Virus record (IMG/VR): IMGVR_UViG_3300010300_000015
Span: 1 to 55,474 of that record
Source: a virus
Reading direction: 5' to 3' (one strand)
DNA length: 55,474 nucleotides
Shown: positions 31,378 through 40,659 of the stretch, in pieces
Layout of the letters: every line of letters begins with the position of its first letter
How positions within the stretch are numbered: the first letter of the stretch is position 1
The notes under the pieces: generated by a model
Seen by the model: the letters and a program-made list of their open reading frames with translations, nothing else
What the model was told of the DNA's origin: nothing
The model's database searches: none
Position numbers and translations under genes: made by a program

Positions 31378-31590
31378 TCAATCGTCGTAGACTAGACACT
31401 CAGGCGAGCTTGGGTTGTTGTCACAATACAATTCCAGAGAAGTGGGATCGTGATGATCCTCAGGATGATTCTCATGATACGACTCAAGATCTTCCAATTC
31501 AGATTCCAGATGGCGGCGACGTTGAGCAGAGATAGTAGGATTAGAGAGCTCCTCTTTGTCTGCCTCTATATGCTTTTCAATCGATTCCAT
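31378..31590 (-). CDS. Small hypothetical protein, 70 aa
   Basis: Charged helical protein (IEKHIEADKEELSNPTISAQ, RRRHLESELEDLESYHENHP) with a short tail holding two cysteines. The likely form is a helical hairpin. It is preceded by a late motif at 31615 and lies after the gp27-like gene. No function recognised. Confidence 0.65.
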   Translation of the reverse strand: MESIEKHIEADKEELSNPTISAQRRRHLESELEDLESYHENHPEDHHDPTSLELYCDNNPSSPECLVYDD

Positions 31591-31614
31591 TTTATGTTTA
31601 CAGTAATACTAAAG

Positions 31615-31622
31615 TATTTATT
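31615..31622 (-). promoter_or_regulatory. T4-type late promoter motif (AATAAATA)
   Basis: Minus-strand GTAATAAATACT, 25 bases before the ATG at 31590. Confidence 0.6.
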
Positions 31623-33027
31623 ACTTTGCTTTCCTAATCGAATCTTTTGTTAGATACAGAGTTGTGATCATCCCTTGCTTTCTGAAAGCGTGGTGAAGGC
31701 TTGCAATTAAGTATTTTCCAGAGTAGACTCTATCTTCAACAACTTGACCATCCTCGGATTTAGATTCAGGGATACTAACCTCAATGATCTGTCCGATCGT
31801 TAGCATAGTATTTCCTGGCACTACAATCGTTAGTTGGATAGAGTTAAGCAAGGCATATCTTGCCGATGCATATGAAGCGACTTGAATAGTATCGATGTGC
31901 TCTGTCGTGCCTCCATTGGCGTTACCACCTCCCTTAGGCATGTGGTTAAGTGACGGCATCACCCTAAACTTATATCTTGTCGCTGGCTGTGTATCTGGAT
32001 TGGTAAACTTAGTGCCTGGGAATGGTGGCTCAGTATCAATAGTGTTTGCTTTTTTGAAGGTATTCTCGAATGTGGGCTCCATATTCTTAATCTTCACATT
32101 CGCTGTGCTATTGCCAGATCCACTCCCTCCACTTGGAAGGAATGATTGACCTTGAGCAGCAACAGAAATACCCAACACTGATGTCTTGTAGAGACCAGAG
32201 CGTAACTTCTCTAGATGATTTGTCTTGTCTGGATATGTTGCTGACTGAATCTTGTAAAACTCGTCAATGGGGTCGTTAGTCTCAACAGATTGCTGTGAGT
32301 ATGTAAACTTCCTTCCACTCACTCCTTGGCTGCACAGGGCATCAATAGACTTGAAATGGAATCCATCTTTGTTTTCGTAGAAGAGGAATCCAGACTGTGC
32401 TTCAGATACCTTACCACCAGCAGATCCACCTTTTCTGACAACTTTGTCGGAGCAGTATACGATGGCATCGATGGGTCTCCAATTTGGACTGTAGAAACAG
32501 ATCTGGGAATGTGCCTCAAAGTTTTCACTTTTGACCTTGCTCCCTCCCTTGAGGATATCTTTGGCAACGTATTTGGGAAAATGCTCTTTATTTTTGTGCT
32601 TCTCACAAGGACCAAAGGCACCAAAGATTCTTCTTGCCTCATTCAAGAATTGCTCATGAGATACACAATGAAGGATATACACAACTGCTCTTTCATTCTT
32701 AACAAAACTTCCAACCTTAAACAGTCGGAAGATGACTTCAAGGGGCTCGTCATTAGAGCTCTCTGATGTTAGTTTTACCTTTACGACCTCTTTACCACGC
32801 AGACTCTTATATAAGTCAATAGCATCAACTACAGTGATATCACATCTTAAGAATGGTGCATCAATCGATTCGTAGTAGTTAATTTCTGCTACAAGCTCTC
32901 GAATATCAATAGCATCCTTACCACTCGATCTTTGTTTTGGATTGAGGGGTGCTTCCCAATCCATTTCCGCTCCGAGAGTGATGCTGCATTCGTTTAATGC
33001 TATTTGTTTTGCTTTACGACTTGCCAT
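31621..33027 (-). CDS. 27: Baseplate hub protein gp27-like, 468 aa
   Basis: Resembles phage hub proteins: IRELVAEINYYESIDAPFLR, then CDITVVDAIDLYKSLRGKEV is the first tube-like domain with the usual 'Y.S...P.....I..VDA' opening. The C-terminus (LTIVVPGNTMLTIGQIIEVS, YSGKYLIASLHHAFRKQGM) is the barrel that carries the spike. In T4, gp27 trimers join gp5 to the tail tube. It starts in a TAATG overlap with the SGNH-containing gene. Assigned by pattern and position; the sequence is distant from T4 gp27. Confidence 0.7.
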   Translation of the reverse strand: MASRKAKQIALNECSITLGAEMDWEAPLNPKQRSSGKDAIDIRELVAEINYYESIDAPFLRCDITVVDAIDLYKSLRGKEVVKVKLTSESSNDEPLEVIFRLFKVGSFVKNERAVVYILHCVSHEQFLNEARRIFGAFGPCEKHKNKEHFPKYVAKDILKGGSKVKSENFEAHSQICFYSPNWRPIDAIVYCSDKVVRKGGSAGGKVSEAQSGFLFYENKDGFHFKSIDALCSQGVSGRKFTYSQQSVETNDPIDEFYKIQSATYPDKTNHLEKLRSGLYKTSVLGISVAAQGQSFLPSGGSGSGNSTANVKIKNMEPTFENTFKKANTIDTEPPFPGTKFTNPDTQPATRYKFRVMPSLNHMPKGGGNANGGTTEHIDTIQVASYASARYALLNSIQLTIVVPGNTMLTIGQIIEVSIPESKSEDGQVVEDRVYSGKYLIASLHHAFRKQGMITTLYLTKDSIRKAK

Positions 33028-36000
33028 TACTTAATCGTTGCGGTGAAATTCATATCGGGGTTATTTATTACAAAGGGGTTAAACTTAGAAACTTGGAATG
33101 GATCTGCTTCTAAATTCTTATTCAATGGGGGTGTAACAATAAAGTTGGTATCATCACCCTCAGCAGGGATCTCGAATGGCATGTTGTTTCCTGATTCAGC
33201 CATCTTGCGAGGGTCAAATGCATTCTCCATGGCAGCCATGTATTCCTTATCCTGTGCAATCGTATTAAATGTATCTGCATTTTCTTGGAGAATTGCGGAA
33301 GTGATTGCTTCTCCCTTCCCTTGCTTCATTGCCTCACTAAACTTCTTCAATGCCTCTTCCAGTGCCTTTCCAGGGTCTTGCTTCTCAGAAGTTTCTGCAC
33401 TAGAAGTAGAGTCACTGCTGCTAGAATCGCCACTGCTGTCATTAGTTGGCGCTGCCAACTTGCTGGGATCTGGGGCAGATCCAGACGGATGCAGTCCATC
33501 AGTTGTAGTGAAAGATCCACCGAATCCTGCCCCACCCGCAGCTGCAAGTGCTTTCAGTTTGTTGTTGATTTCTTCACTCTTGAAATCTGGGTAACCTTTA
33601 GATGCAGCATCACTAGAAACACCACCAAGGATAACTTGCTTTGCACCTGCTTGCTTGAGCATTGTAAGTTGCCTTTCAATGCTGTCATATGGGACATTTG
33701 TATATGCATTGGTGGCACCAGAAGACAGGAATACTGTCTTACCTTTGATGTCATCTTTTCTTCTGCTGATCATCTGAAGCACTTGTCCAGGTTGTGCTCC
33801 AACCATGGTCTCACCATTGGGTTTGCTCACAAGTTGCTGGTTGGGTCCATTGTGACCAGCAAACCCAGAGGCAATACTATCGCCAATGAAAAAGTCATAC
33901 TGACCACCTTCAGCATACTGTGGGAGGAGATTCCATTTAACTGTTGTGGGTTGATACTGTCCACCAGCAGCGAAGGGTAGGGCATACCCACCTTTTGCTG
34001 CTTCCTTCATTCTCCTGCCAGTAAGACCCTTGTTATTGCGAGTTGCTGGGGTGTTAAATGGGACAACGAATGCGCTACCACCTGACGCTCTGCCAGGATA
34101 TCCAACCCACTCAAGTCCATGTCCAATAAAGGAAGTCGATTTACCACCGTCAAGGGATACTGGGTAACCTGACATAGGACCATTGATCCACCCACCTTTG
34201 GCAAATCCACCAAGAGATTGTGGCACTTGTCCACCTTCGGCAAACCAAGTTGAAGGATTCCAAAACTTGAATGCTTTGTCAGATTCTGCAGTAGGACCTT
34301 TACTTCTTTCAGCGAGGTGTCCGACAAGTTTTCCCATCAAACCTAGGACAGACTCTTTGCCTCCAGCAAGAATCTCATTTACTTTACCAATACCATCTTC
34401 TTGCCTTTCCTGGTCCTTACCAGACTGTGCAGAATCTTCAGCACCTTTTTCACTACCACCCAGACCAAGCATACTCAGGGGTATACCAAATGCCGAAGCA
34501 ATGGGGTTGAGAAGATTCCCCAACATCTGCTTAATTGGTGCAGGTAGGAATTTAGCAAATGTCCTAGATACCTTTCCAATAGCAGATACAATACCCAAAC
34601 CGATTGCTTTCAGTGGCAATCTCATCAATTCACCTAAAGCGGCGACTTTAGTGATGAGTTGTCTCTGAATGGATTGTGGGTCGAATGGATTGATATTAGG
34701 AAGATTAAATCCACCCGCTGCGCTCTCTCCACCCTCAGCCATCTGTGGGACCACCACAGGGGTCACTACAGGACCCCCTGACGCCCTCTTTGTGGTGGTC
34801 TCCTTCTTAGGTTTTTTATCTCCACCAGCACCAGAGAAGAAGTTAAGAATCCATGTCAATGCTTTGAGTAGAGCAATCAAAGGTAGGAATGCTGCAGTGC
34901 CGAAGAATCCTGCGATCTTCTTCAGAAGAGGCATATGTGGTTCGATGAAGTCTAAGATCTTCGTCATCACATTGCCAAGGGCAGTGAAGAATTCATGTGT
35001 TGCGTCTTTGATCGGTTTGAAGACTGCATTAAACAGATCTCCAACCATTCCAAAGAATTCTTTGATTGGATCGATGATAGGCGCAAGCATCTCGCCAATA
35101 GGACCACCAATGGCACCGCCAACAAAAGCACCAGCAGCACCAGCAACAGGTGCTAGAGCACCTAGTCCAGCAGCATTCGCTAAACCTTCACCAGCAGCAT
35201 AACCAGCAGCACCGCCTACAGCAGATCCTGCCAAACTTGCCTTACTCTGGTCCTCGCCACCAAACATAGCGGCAGATGCAAGACCTATGCCACCACCAAC
35301 AACTGCTGCCCTGCCAAATTTATTGCCCATAATCTTTCCAGGCAGGCGCTTCAACTTGGAAGCAATCTTGCTCCCTTTCATGATATTGATAAGTGACTTG
35401 GCAAGATTCTTGACAACCCACATCACCCCATCGACTGCTAGTTTGGGGTTTTTCAATACTGCCATGGCAGCAAATAGTGGTGCCGCACTCAGGACAAACT
35501 GAATGGCACCGAAGAATCCTGAAATACTCAGGGGATTCTCTAAGAATTTAACTAAACCATCAAGGGCAGATCCAACCAGAAACTCAGTAATCTTATATGC
35601 AAATTTTGCAATAGCGAGTAAACCTTTAGCAAGTTTCTTTACCTTGTCTGGGTTTTTGATAATCCAGTCAAGGACGGCAAACTTAATAAACCCTCCCAAC
35701 AACCACTTGGCAACACCTGCCAAAAGACCAAACAAACCTCCGAAAGTTTTTGCAACGCCAACTGCAAATCCTTCCATGAGTTTCTTCATGGGACCTTCTT
35801 TAATAACAGAGTCAGAATCTCTCTTCGATCTCTGCAGTTTTTTCTTTCTATCTGCTTCGTCTCTTTTCTGCTGTAGTTTCTCCTCAGCGTCTCTCTTAGC
35901 GTTGTATTTGGTTAGTGCTGCTTGATTTTGAATCTGAATCTGAGTTGATTTCTTCATCTCAGATAGCACACCTTCCATTGCAATAGCAATAGAATTTAAG

Positions 36001-36143
36001 GTGCCACCCAAACTATTAACAGCAGAAATCGTTGACTTCAGACCACTAGAAGTTTCGGTTGACGCCTCAGTGTCAATCCCCTTGAATGAAACCATCTTGT
36101 AAAGTGCTGGTTTCGTGACTCGTATTGTCGGTCTTTCTGCCAT
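33027..36143 (-). CDS. Tape-measure-like tail protein with SGNH-hydrolase domain, 1038 aa
   Basis: Residues 55-115 form a charged coiled coil; 115-450 alternate hydrophobic helices and Gly/Ala-rich stretches (FGGLFGLLAGVAKWLLGGFI, AGAAGAFVGGAIGGPIGEML), as in tape-measure proteins. From about 745 to 895 there is an SGNH/GDSL-like domain: block I FFIGDSIASGF with nucleophile S756, block III LSSGATNAY (N812) and block V DGLHP (D882, H885). These would make an esterase or deacetylase. N-terminal similarity to the next gene suggests an old duplication. It is joined to both neighbours by TAATG overlaps. T4 gp29 is the positional counterpart, without the hydrolase. Confidence 0.8.
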   Translation of the reverse strand: MAERPTIRVTKPALYKMVSFKGIDTEASTETSSGLKSTISAVNSLGGTLNSIAIAMEGVLSEMKKSTQIQIQNQAALTKYNAKRDAEEKLQQKRDEADRKKKLQRSKRDSDSVIKEGPMKKLMEGFAVGVAKTFGGLFGLLAGVAKWLLGGFIKFAVLDWIIKNPDKVKKLAKGLLAIAKFAYKITEFLVGSALDGLVKFLENPLSISGFFGAIQFVLSAAPLFAAMAVLKNPKLAVDGVMWVVKNLAKSLINIMKGSKIASKLKRLPGKIMGNKFGRAAVVGGGIGLASAAMFGGEDQSKASLAGSAVGGAAGYAAGEGLANAAGLGALAPVAGAAGAFVGGAIGGPIGEMLAPIIDPIKEFFGMVGDLFNAVFKPIKDATHEFFTALGNVMTKILDFIEPHMPLLKKIAGFFGTAAFLPLIALLKALTWILNFFSGAGGDKKPKKETTTKRASGGPVVTPVVVPQMAEGGESAAGGFNLPNINPFDPQSIQRQLITKVAALGELMRLPLKAIGLGIVSAIGKVSRTFAKFLPAPIKQMLGNLLNPIASAFGIPLSMLGLGGSEKGAEDSAQSGKDQERQEDGIGKVNEILAGGKESVLGLMGKLVGHLAERSKGPTAESDKAFKFWNPSTWFAEGGQVPQSLGGFAKGGWINGPMSGYPVSLDGGKSTSFIGHGLEWVGYPGRASGGSAFVVPFNTPATRNNKGLTGRRMKEAAKGGYALPFAAGGQYQPTTVKWNLLPQYAEGGQYDFFIGDSIASGFAGHNGPNQQLVSKPNGETMVGAQPGQVLQMISRRKDDIKGKTVFLSSGATNAYTNVPYDSIERQLTMLKQAGAKQVILGGVSSDAASKGYPDFKSEEINNKLKALAAAGGAGFGGSFTTTDGLHPSGSAPDPSKLAAPTNDSSGDSSSSDSTSSAETSEKQDPGKALEEALKKFSEAMKQGKGEAITSAILQENADTFNTIAQDKEYMAAMENAFDPRKMAESGNNMPFEIPAEGDDTNFIVTPPLNKNLEADPFQVSKFNPFVINNPDMNFTATIK
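33062..33069 (-). promoter_or_regulatory. T4-type late promoter motif (AATAAATA)
   Basis: Minus-strand GTAATAAATAACC, 35 bases before the ATG of the gp27-like gene. Confidence 0.6.
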
Positions 36144-39100
36144 TATCTATGCAGTCCTGGTGTTGTCGGAGTCATAATCTGTTTGGTCGGTTTTCCTCCC
36201 GACGATGGGGGTTGCTGACCACTACCGTTATTTATCGGCACAGGCACGAGGGTAGGTCTAGTGCTCTTAGCACGCGCACGCTCACGCTCCTTCCTTTCAG
36301 CTTCTGATTTTTGCAATGCTTCTGCTTGCTTAGATTTAACATCACTCGAAGATCCAGCAGTCACTTCAGGATTTGCTTTTGCTGGATCTGTTTTAGGTCC
36401 TTCGCCCTTTAACTTATCCTTATCTAGCGGTGGTGCCTTACCAGACTTCATCGCTTCGCTAAATTTAGCAAGAGCCTCATTGAGAGTAGCGATTCTATTC
36501 TCAATAGTATCTGGTTTTTCTGGCTCTTCATCAACGTCCCCACCACCACTATTGTCACCAGCAGGAGTTGAGCTTCCTTCTTTCATTGTATCTGGATCGT
36601 ATGTAGCGCCAAGTTGAGCAGCAGCAAATGCTCTATGGTCACTTGGAGTTGCATCCAAGTGGACATGCACAGATCCTGATGGCATATTACCCTGTAATCC
36701 AATTACAGTCATAGCATCAACCATCTGTCCAACACTTGTCTTGATCGCATCAAAGTGGTGGAACTGCATTCTTTCCTTGCCATTTGAAGAAATAATGACA
36801 GTATTGTGGGATCCACCTGCATGGGTTACTTTACCGCTTACGCCAGCAACAATTGGAGTGCCTCTATCCAGACCTTGATTGCCCCAGTCCCTGACTGCAA
36901 CATAATCTCTCGGAACAATAGGAGGACCACCCAATCTATGATTGTTGTATGAATGTGTATCGGGTTTATTGTGGTGAAGTGGGTAACTACTAAATGGTGT
37001 TTGTGGCGACAGACGCACATCAGATACAGATCCATTGGTGGCGAGTAGACCACCTGCAGCAAAAAATTTCCTCGGTTTGTCAGTTGTGCGCTTCGCATCT
37101 ATATCTTGCTGTATCTTTTCATATACCTTTATGTCTGTGGGCTCCCCCATGCCAAAACGACCGCTTCTTCTTATCCTACCGCCAGCTGCAGCAAACTGGA
37201 CTTTTCTCACCAATTCTCTTTCAGCAGCAGTTGCTTTATCGCTAGGTCCAACCCAAGGCTGTATCCCTCTCTCCTTAATGAGTTGGATCGCCATCTTATC
37301 TTGAACCGTGTTATTAAATTTCATGTCATCAGTGACACCAGCACGGGAAGCCACTCCTGGGAGTGTATTTCCAACAAACTGATATCTACCAACGGCGTGT
37401 AATTTACCAGACGACTGCCACTGCGCCCAAGTTTGTCTTGGAGTCTGTTCTGCCTGTCTTTGTTTTATCTCACCGACAGTCATATCGGTAAGTGGTGTCT
37501 TTGAAGGATTCCAAGGTGCATCCATAATGTTGCCAGAGAAACCAAGCACTCCACGCCCGTTATTGCTGCCACCCTGGTTGACAGCATTATATCCAGCAGC
37601 ACCAGACTCATATTTGGCAAGCACGCCTAGTGCTGCTCTTTCATCATCAGTTATTTCTGCGCTGAAGTCAGTCGGACCTGCTGTTGAAGGTCCACTTTGA
37701 TTATTGCCTGCACTGCGTCTACCACCACTTTTCTGATTTGCTGCAGCCTCAACTGCCTTCTTAAGCAATCCGACCAGAGAGTTGCCACTACCACCGAGAA
37801 TATTTCGAGTTGATTCGTATTTACTATCCTCCTTGGATTTAACATCCTTCGTGCTACCGAGATCACCAGATCTCGCAAGTGTGCCCAGTGATGTGCCACC
37901 TGATGCAGCAGGAGCAGCGGATCCAAATACTGATTGTATCCTAGCAATATCCTGAGCAATTACTCTAGAAACATCAGGAGCAACAAATCCAAAAGCATTA
38001 ACGCCAGCAAGAATGGCAGATGTTAGACCATTTCCAACAAGATCAAACGTTGCCAGTGGGTTTGCCATACCCATCATCATCGGGTTGCCGAGAGGACCAC
38101 CCATCATCATCTTGGGTGTGACTATATCTGGGACAACAACCTTACCACCACCAGCAAACTGCTCAACATTTGGTTTCTGTTGTGCTGCTTTCTGGTTTGC
38201 TGCTTGTTTTAGATCAACACCATCACCAGGATTCTTACCTCTAATTACATCCCAAGCAAATCCAATCGGATTCATGGCAAATTTGACAATATTCTTAATC
38301 ACATTGAATTGGAAAGACATTATCTTGAAGATTGTCTTAACTCCTTCGCCAATAATGAATCCCACAAACTTCATGATGGGACCGACGAATTGCATTACGA
38401 ATCCGACGACCTTACCTATTGCACCAAAGAATGCACTGAAGAAAGGTCCAATCTCTTTCAGAAGGGGATCAAAGACTGCCTTGAAGATTTCCATCCCCAT
38501 GCCAAACCAACGCTTGATCGGTCCAAAAATAGGCTCGATCAGGGGTCCAATCTGACCACCAATAAACTCACCCAGGAAGTCACCGATGAATCCTCCCACC
38601 ATGGGAGCAAACGGACCCAGGAAGGGGGTCAGAAACGCTGTGCCCAGTGCTGCACCAGCAATGCCACCAACTGCCTTACCGACGCCAGCACCGACCGCAG
38701 TGCCCTTCTCCTCGCCCTCACGGTCGCCTTCCATGATGCGTCCAACACCACCCACAACGGACATACCCGCTGACAGCAGTCCAGCACCACCACCTAACTT
38801 CGCACTTACCTTACTACCAAAACCCTTAACTTTGTTTAATCCACGTCCCATCACGCCAGGCTTTTGTGCCCTACGCATGGCTTCATACTCTTGCTTAGAG
38901 TAGAATTTGCCAGTTTCCTTATCGAAATATCCGCCTCTAGTCCTTTCCTGCTGATCGGTAACCTGATTCTCTGTCTGCTTGACTGCAGAGAATGCACCGA
39001 TAATAAACTTGATATCTGTAAGGATTCTCCAGGGTCCAGTTAGGTATCTAAGGACCAGGAGACCTCCTGTTAGTTGTAAGAAACCAAATACAAATCGAAG

Positions 39101-39721
39101 TCCACGCTTGACTCCATTCTCCTTGATTCCCTTGGCACTATGGTCACCAAACATGTTGGTGAGTCCGTCCATAACAGCGAACACACCAAACTTGGTAATC
39201 TTGTAGGCAAACTTACCAATGGCAACAAATAGTCGGATTACCTTTACTATCTTATCTGCGTTTTTCTCTATGTAATCTAGGGCACCAAATGCCAGGAAGG
39301 CACCAAAGATTGCACTGAAGAATCCTGCAATCTTTTCTAGGAATGTCTTGACAGGTTTTAACTCCTTCTTTTTATCCTCAACCTTCCCAGCATCTTTCTT
39401 GCCGCGATCAACTGCTAACTTAGCAGATGAATCCCTTCTGAGTTTCTGAGTATTCTTATTTTCTTCCTTCGCAAGTTTAGACTTGAGTAACTTTTTATTC
39501 TTTACCCTATTCTTGTCAGTCTCGATTGCTTGATTGTGAGTTGTATTCAGGAATTCATTTTGAAACTTGAGCAACTCATACATGCTCTCAATACTTTTAC
39601 CAATACCTGTGGTCGTGCCTCCAATGCGATTCACAGACAACCGAAGGGCATTAAAATTTTGCCCTGTTTTGGTGACAGCCTTAAACGGTTTAACTTTTAG
39701 GTATGACCTGATTATTGCCAT
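36143..39721 (-). CDS. Tape-measure-like tail protein with lysozyme-like and M23-like domains, 1192 aa
   Basis: The N-terminal 125 residues are a basic coiled coil, followed by hydrophobic and Gly/Ala-rich stretches to about 500, as in tape-measure proteins. Residues 688-825 look like a lysozyme/transglycosylase domain: E705 in LAKYESGAAGYNAVN, then LHAVGRYQFVGNTL and IQPWVGPSDKATAAE. Residues 922-1035 resemble M23 metallopeptidases: RGTPIVAGVSGKVTHAGG, MQFHHFDAI (H989) and GSVHVHLDA (H1019, H1021). The usual first zinc ligand of M23 (H...D before GTP) is not obvious, so activity is uncertain. The gene starts in a TAATG overlap with the -1 frame extension of gp26. Confidence 0.8.
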   Translation of the reverse strand: MAIIRSYLKVKPFKAVTKTGQNFNALRLSVNRIGGTTTGIGKSIESMYELLKFQNEFLNTTHNQAIETDKNRVKNKKLLKSKLAKEENKNTQKLRRDSSAKLAVDRGKKDAGKVEDKKKELKPVKTFLEKIAGFFSAIFGAFLAFGALDYIEKNADKIVKVIRLFVAIGKFAYKITKFGVFAVMDGLTNMFGDHSAKGIKENGVKRGLRFVFGFLQLTGGLLVLRYLTGPWRILTDIKFIIGAFSAVKQTENQVTDQQERTRGGYFDKETGKFYSKQEYEAMRRAQKPGVMGRGLNKVKGFGSKVSAKLGGGAGLLSAGMSVVGGVGRIMEGDREGEEKGTAVGAGVGKAVGGIAGAALGTAFLTPFLGPFAPMVGGFIGDFLGEFIGGQIGPLIEPIFGPIKRWFGMGMEIFKAVFDPLLKEIGPFFSAFFGAIGKVVGFVMQFVGPIMKFVGFIIGEGVKTIFKIMSFQFNVIKNIVKFAMNPIGFAWDVIRGKNPGDGVDLKQAANQKAAQQKPNVEQFAGGGKVVVPDIVTPKMMMGGPLGNPMMMGMANPLATFDLVGNGLTSAILAGVNAFGFVAPDVSRVIAQDIARIQSVFGSAAPAASGGTSLGTLARSGDLGSTKDVKSKEDSKYESTRNILGGSGNSLVGLLKKAVEAAANQKSGGRRSAGNNQSGPSTAGPTDFSAEITDDERAALGVLAKYESGAAGYNAVNQGGSNNGRGVLGFSGNIMDAPWNPSKTPLTDMTVGEIKQRQAEQTPRQTWAQWQSSGKLHAVGRYQFVGNTLPGVASRAGVTDDMKFNNTVQDKMAIQLIKERGIQPWVGPSDKATAAERELVRKVQFAAAGGRIRRSGRFGMGEPTDIKVYEKIQQDIDAKRTTDKPRKFFAAGGLLATNGSVSDVRLSPQTPFSSYPLHHNKPDTHSYNNHRLGGPPIVPRDYVAVRDWGNQGLDRGTPIVAGVSGKVTHAGGSHNTVIISSNGKERMQFHHFDAIKTSVGQMVDAMTVIGLQGNMPSGSVHVHLDATPSDHRAFAAAQLGATYDPDTMKEGSSTPAGDNSGGGDVDEEPEKPDTIENRIATLNEALAKFSEAMKSGKAPPLDKDKLKGEGPKTDPAKANPEVTAGSSSDVKSKQAEALQKSEAERKERERARAKSTRPTLVPVPINNGSGQQPPSSGGKPTKQIMTPTTPGLHR
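36229..36236 (-). promoter_or_regulatory. T4-type late promoter motif (GATAAATA)
   Basis: Minus-strand CCGATAAATAACGG, 86 bases before the ATG at 36143, within the end of the upstream gene. Confidence 0.45.
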
Positions 39722-39924
39722 TAGAGTGAGATTCGGTTGCTATTCTTTTCGCTATTACGACGACGCTCTTCTTCTTGTAGGAAAGCAAGGAGAAGATTCA
39801 CATACACATCTCTTTCCCAAGGTATCATATCCTCCAATTCTGTTAGAGAATACTTATGGTGCTGCATCAGGGCAAAATTAGTCTTGTAGTAATTCTCAAG
39901 ATTATCATGCAGCAGTGCTATGCG
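39721..39924 (-). CDS. -1 frame extension of gp26 (candidate frameshift product, 67 aa)
   Basis: Open frame without a usable start at its 5' end: it begins at the slippery site in gp26 and reads RIALLHDNLENYYKTNFALM, then HKYSLTELEDMIPWERDVYV, then a charged tail, ending TAA. The 'Y.L.EL..MIPWER..Y' pattern is typical of the short tail-assembly chaperone segments (or gp51-like proteins) of tailed phages. Its stop overlaps the ATG of the tape-measure-like gene (TAATG). If read by a -1 shift it gives a 302-aa gp26 fusion. An internal ATG at residue 20 could give a 48-aa protein instead, but would cut the conserved start. Confidence 0.65.
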   Translation of the reverse strand, partial: RIALLHDNLENYYKTNFALMQHHKYSLTELEDMIPWERDVYVNLLLAFLQEEERRRNSEKNSNRISL

Positions 39925-39930
39925 AAAAAA
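39918..39930 (-). promoter_or_regulatory. Candidate -1 ribosomal frameshift site
   Basis: Minus-strand heptamer T-TTT-TTC (39930 to 39924) is in phase for a -1 slip two codons before the TAG stop of gp26 (39918-39920). A slip leads into the open frame that ends at the start of the tape-measure-like gene. Confidence 0.6.
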
Positions 39931-40628
39931 GACGCCAATCCCTCAAACACAATCTCATTATCTTTTTTGGTCTTGGGATTTCTCACAGTCATTTCATATC
40001 TCAGTTTAGGCATAGTCTCAAAGAAGTTTTGGACCTTAGCAAACTGATCAGAATTCAGAGACTCCAGGAAATCAATTGCTTCCTTTTTGGTGAAGCTGTC
40101 ATAAGTCTCATCTTCATCAAATGCTTGGGCAATACAACCTGCCGCAAGCTCAAAGATGTCATCAATACCAACATCGCCTTCTGTCATATTCTGATTGACG
40201 AATACATCCAGCGAAGGATACTTCATGATCACGCCAACTTTCTTGTCAAACATGATCTTAGTGTCATGACCCTCAGGCACATCAATCTCAACGTCTTGCA
40301 GGGGAATCTGCACTTCAACCTGAGTTACTTCATCATCTGGGCAAGTGACCTTAAATTCACTCACTTCACCAACTGCTTTACCACGAATTCTGAGGAAGAT
40401 GTATTCCACTTCAAAAGTGGCAAGTCCCTCAACCTCATTCTCTTTAAGGTTTGTGCAGTTTTTAATGATAGTTTTGACCGCCTTGATCATCTCCTTCTCA
40501 TTCTTGGATTCCATAGCAAGATAGAGGAGTTTCTCTTCCTTCACGAGGAAGGGGCGATATGTAAGTTTTCTCCCTGTAAGGGGCATCACCAAGTCATACT
40601 CGGGCAATGCAAGTTTAGGCAAAGGCAT
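39918..40628 (-). CDS. 26: Baseplate hub assembly protein gp26-like / tail chaperone, 236 aa
   Basis: Matches the T4 gp26 family: PLPKLALPEYDLVMPLTGRK, then LTYRPFLVKEEKLLYLAMES near the N-terminus; T4 gp26 is about 208 aa. The middle forms a cysteine-poor beta domain and the C-terminus reads LRYEMTVRNPKTKKDNEIVF. T4 places 26 next to 51, and here the product may be extended in the -1 frame by a gp51-like segment. This arrangement before a tape measure parallels lambda G and G-T, which chaperone the tape measure, so a chaperone role is likely. CTAAATA lies upstream at 40653. Confidence 0.8.
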   Translation of the reverse strand: MPLPKLALPEYDLVMPLTGRKLTYRPFLVKEEKLLYLAMESKNEKEMIKAVKTIIKNCTNLKENEVEGLATFEVEYIFLRIRGKAVGEVSEFKVTCPDDEVTQVEVQIPLQDVEIDVPEGHDTKIMFDKKVGVIMKYPSLDVFVNQNMTEGDVGIDDIFELAAGCIAQAFDEDETYDSFTKKEAIDFLESLNSDQFAKVQNFFETMPKLRYEMTVRNPKTKKDNEIVFEGLASFFA

Positions 40629-40652
40629 AATAAGTCACCATTATCTTAATTC

Positions 40653-40659
40653 TATTTAG
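40653..40659 (-). promoter_or_regulatory. T4-type late promoter motif (CTAAATA)
   Basis: Minus-strand ATCTAAATAG, 25 bases before the gp26 ATG. Confidence 0.5.

Noticed and set aside
38013-38555. 180-aa plus-strand open frame opposite the tape-measure-like gene
   Set aside because: Pro/Thr/Ile-rich antisense frame caused by Gly/Ala-rich codons on the other strand.
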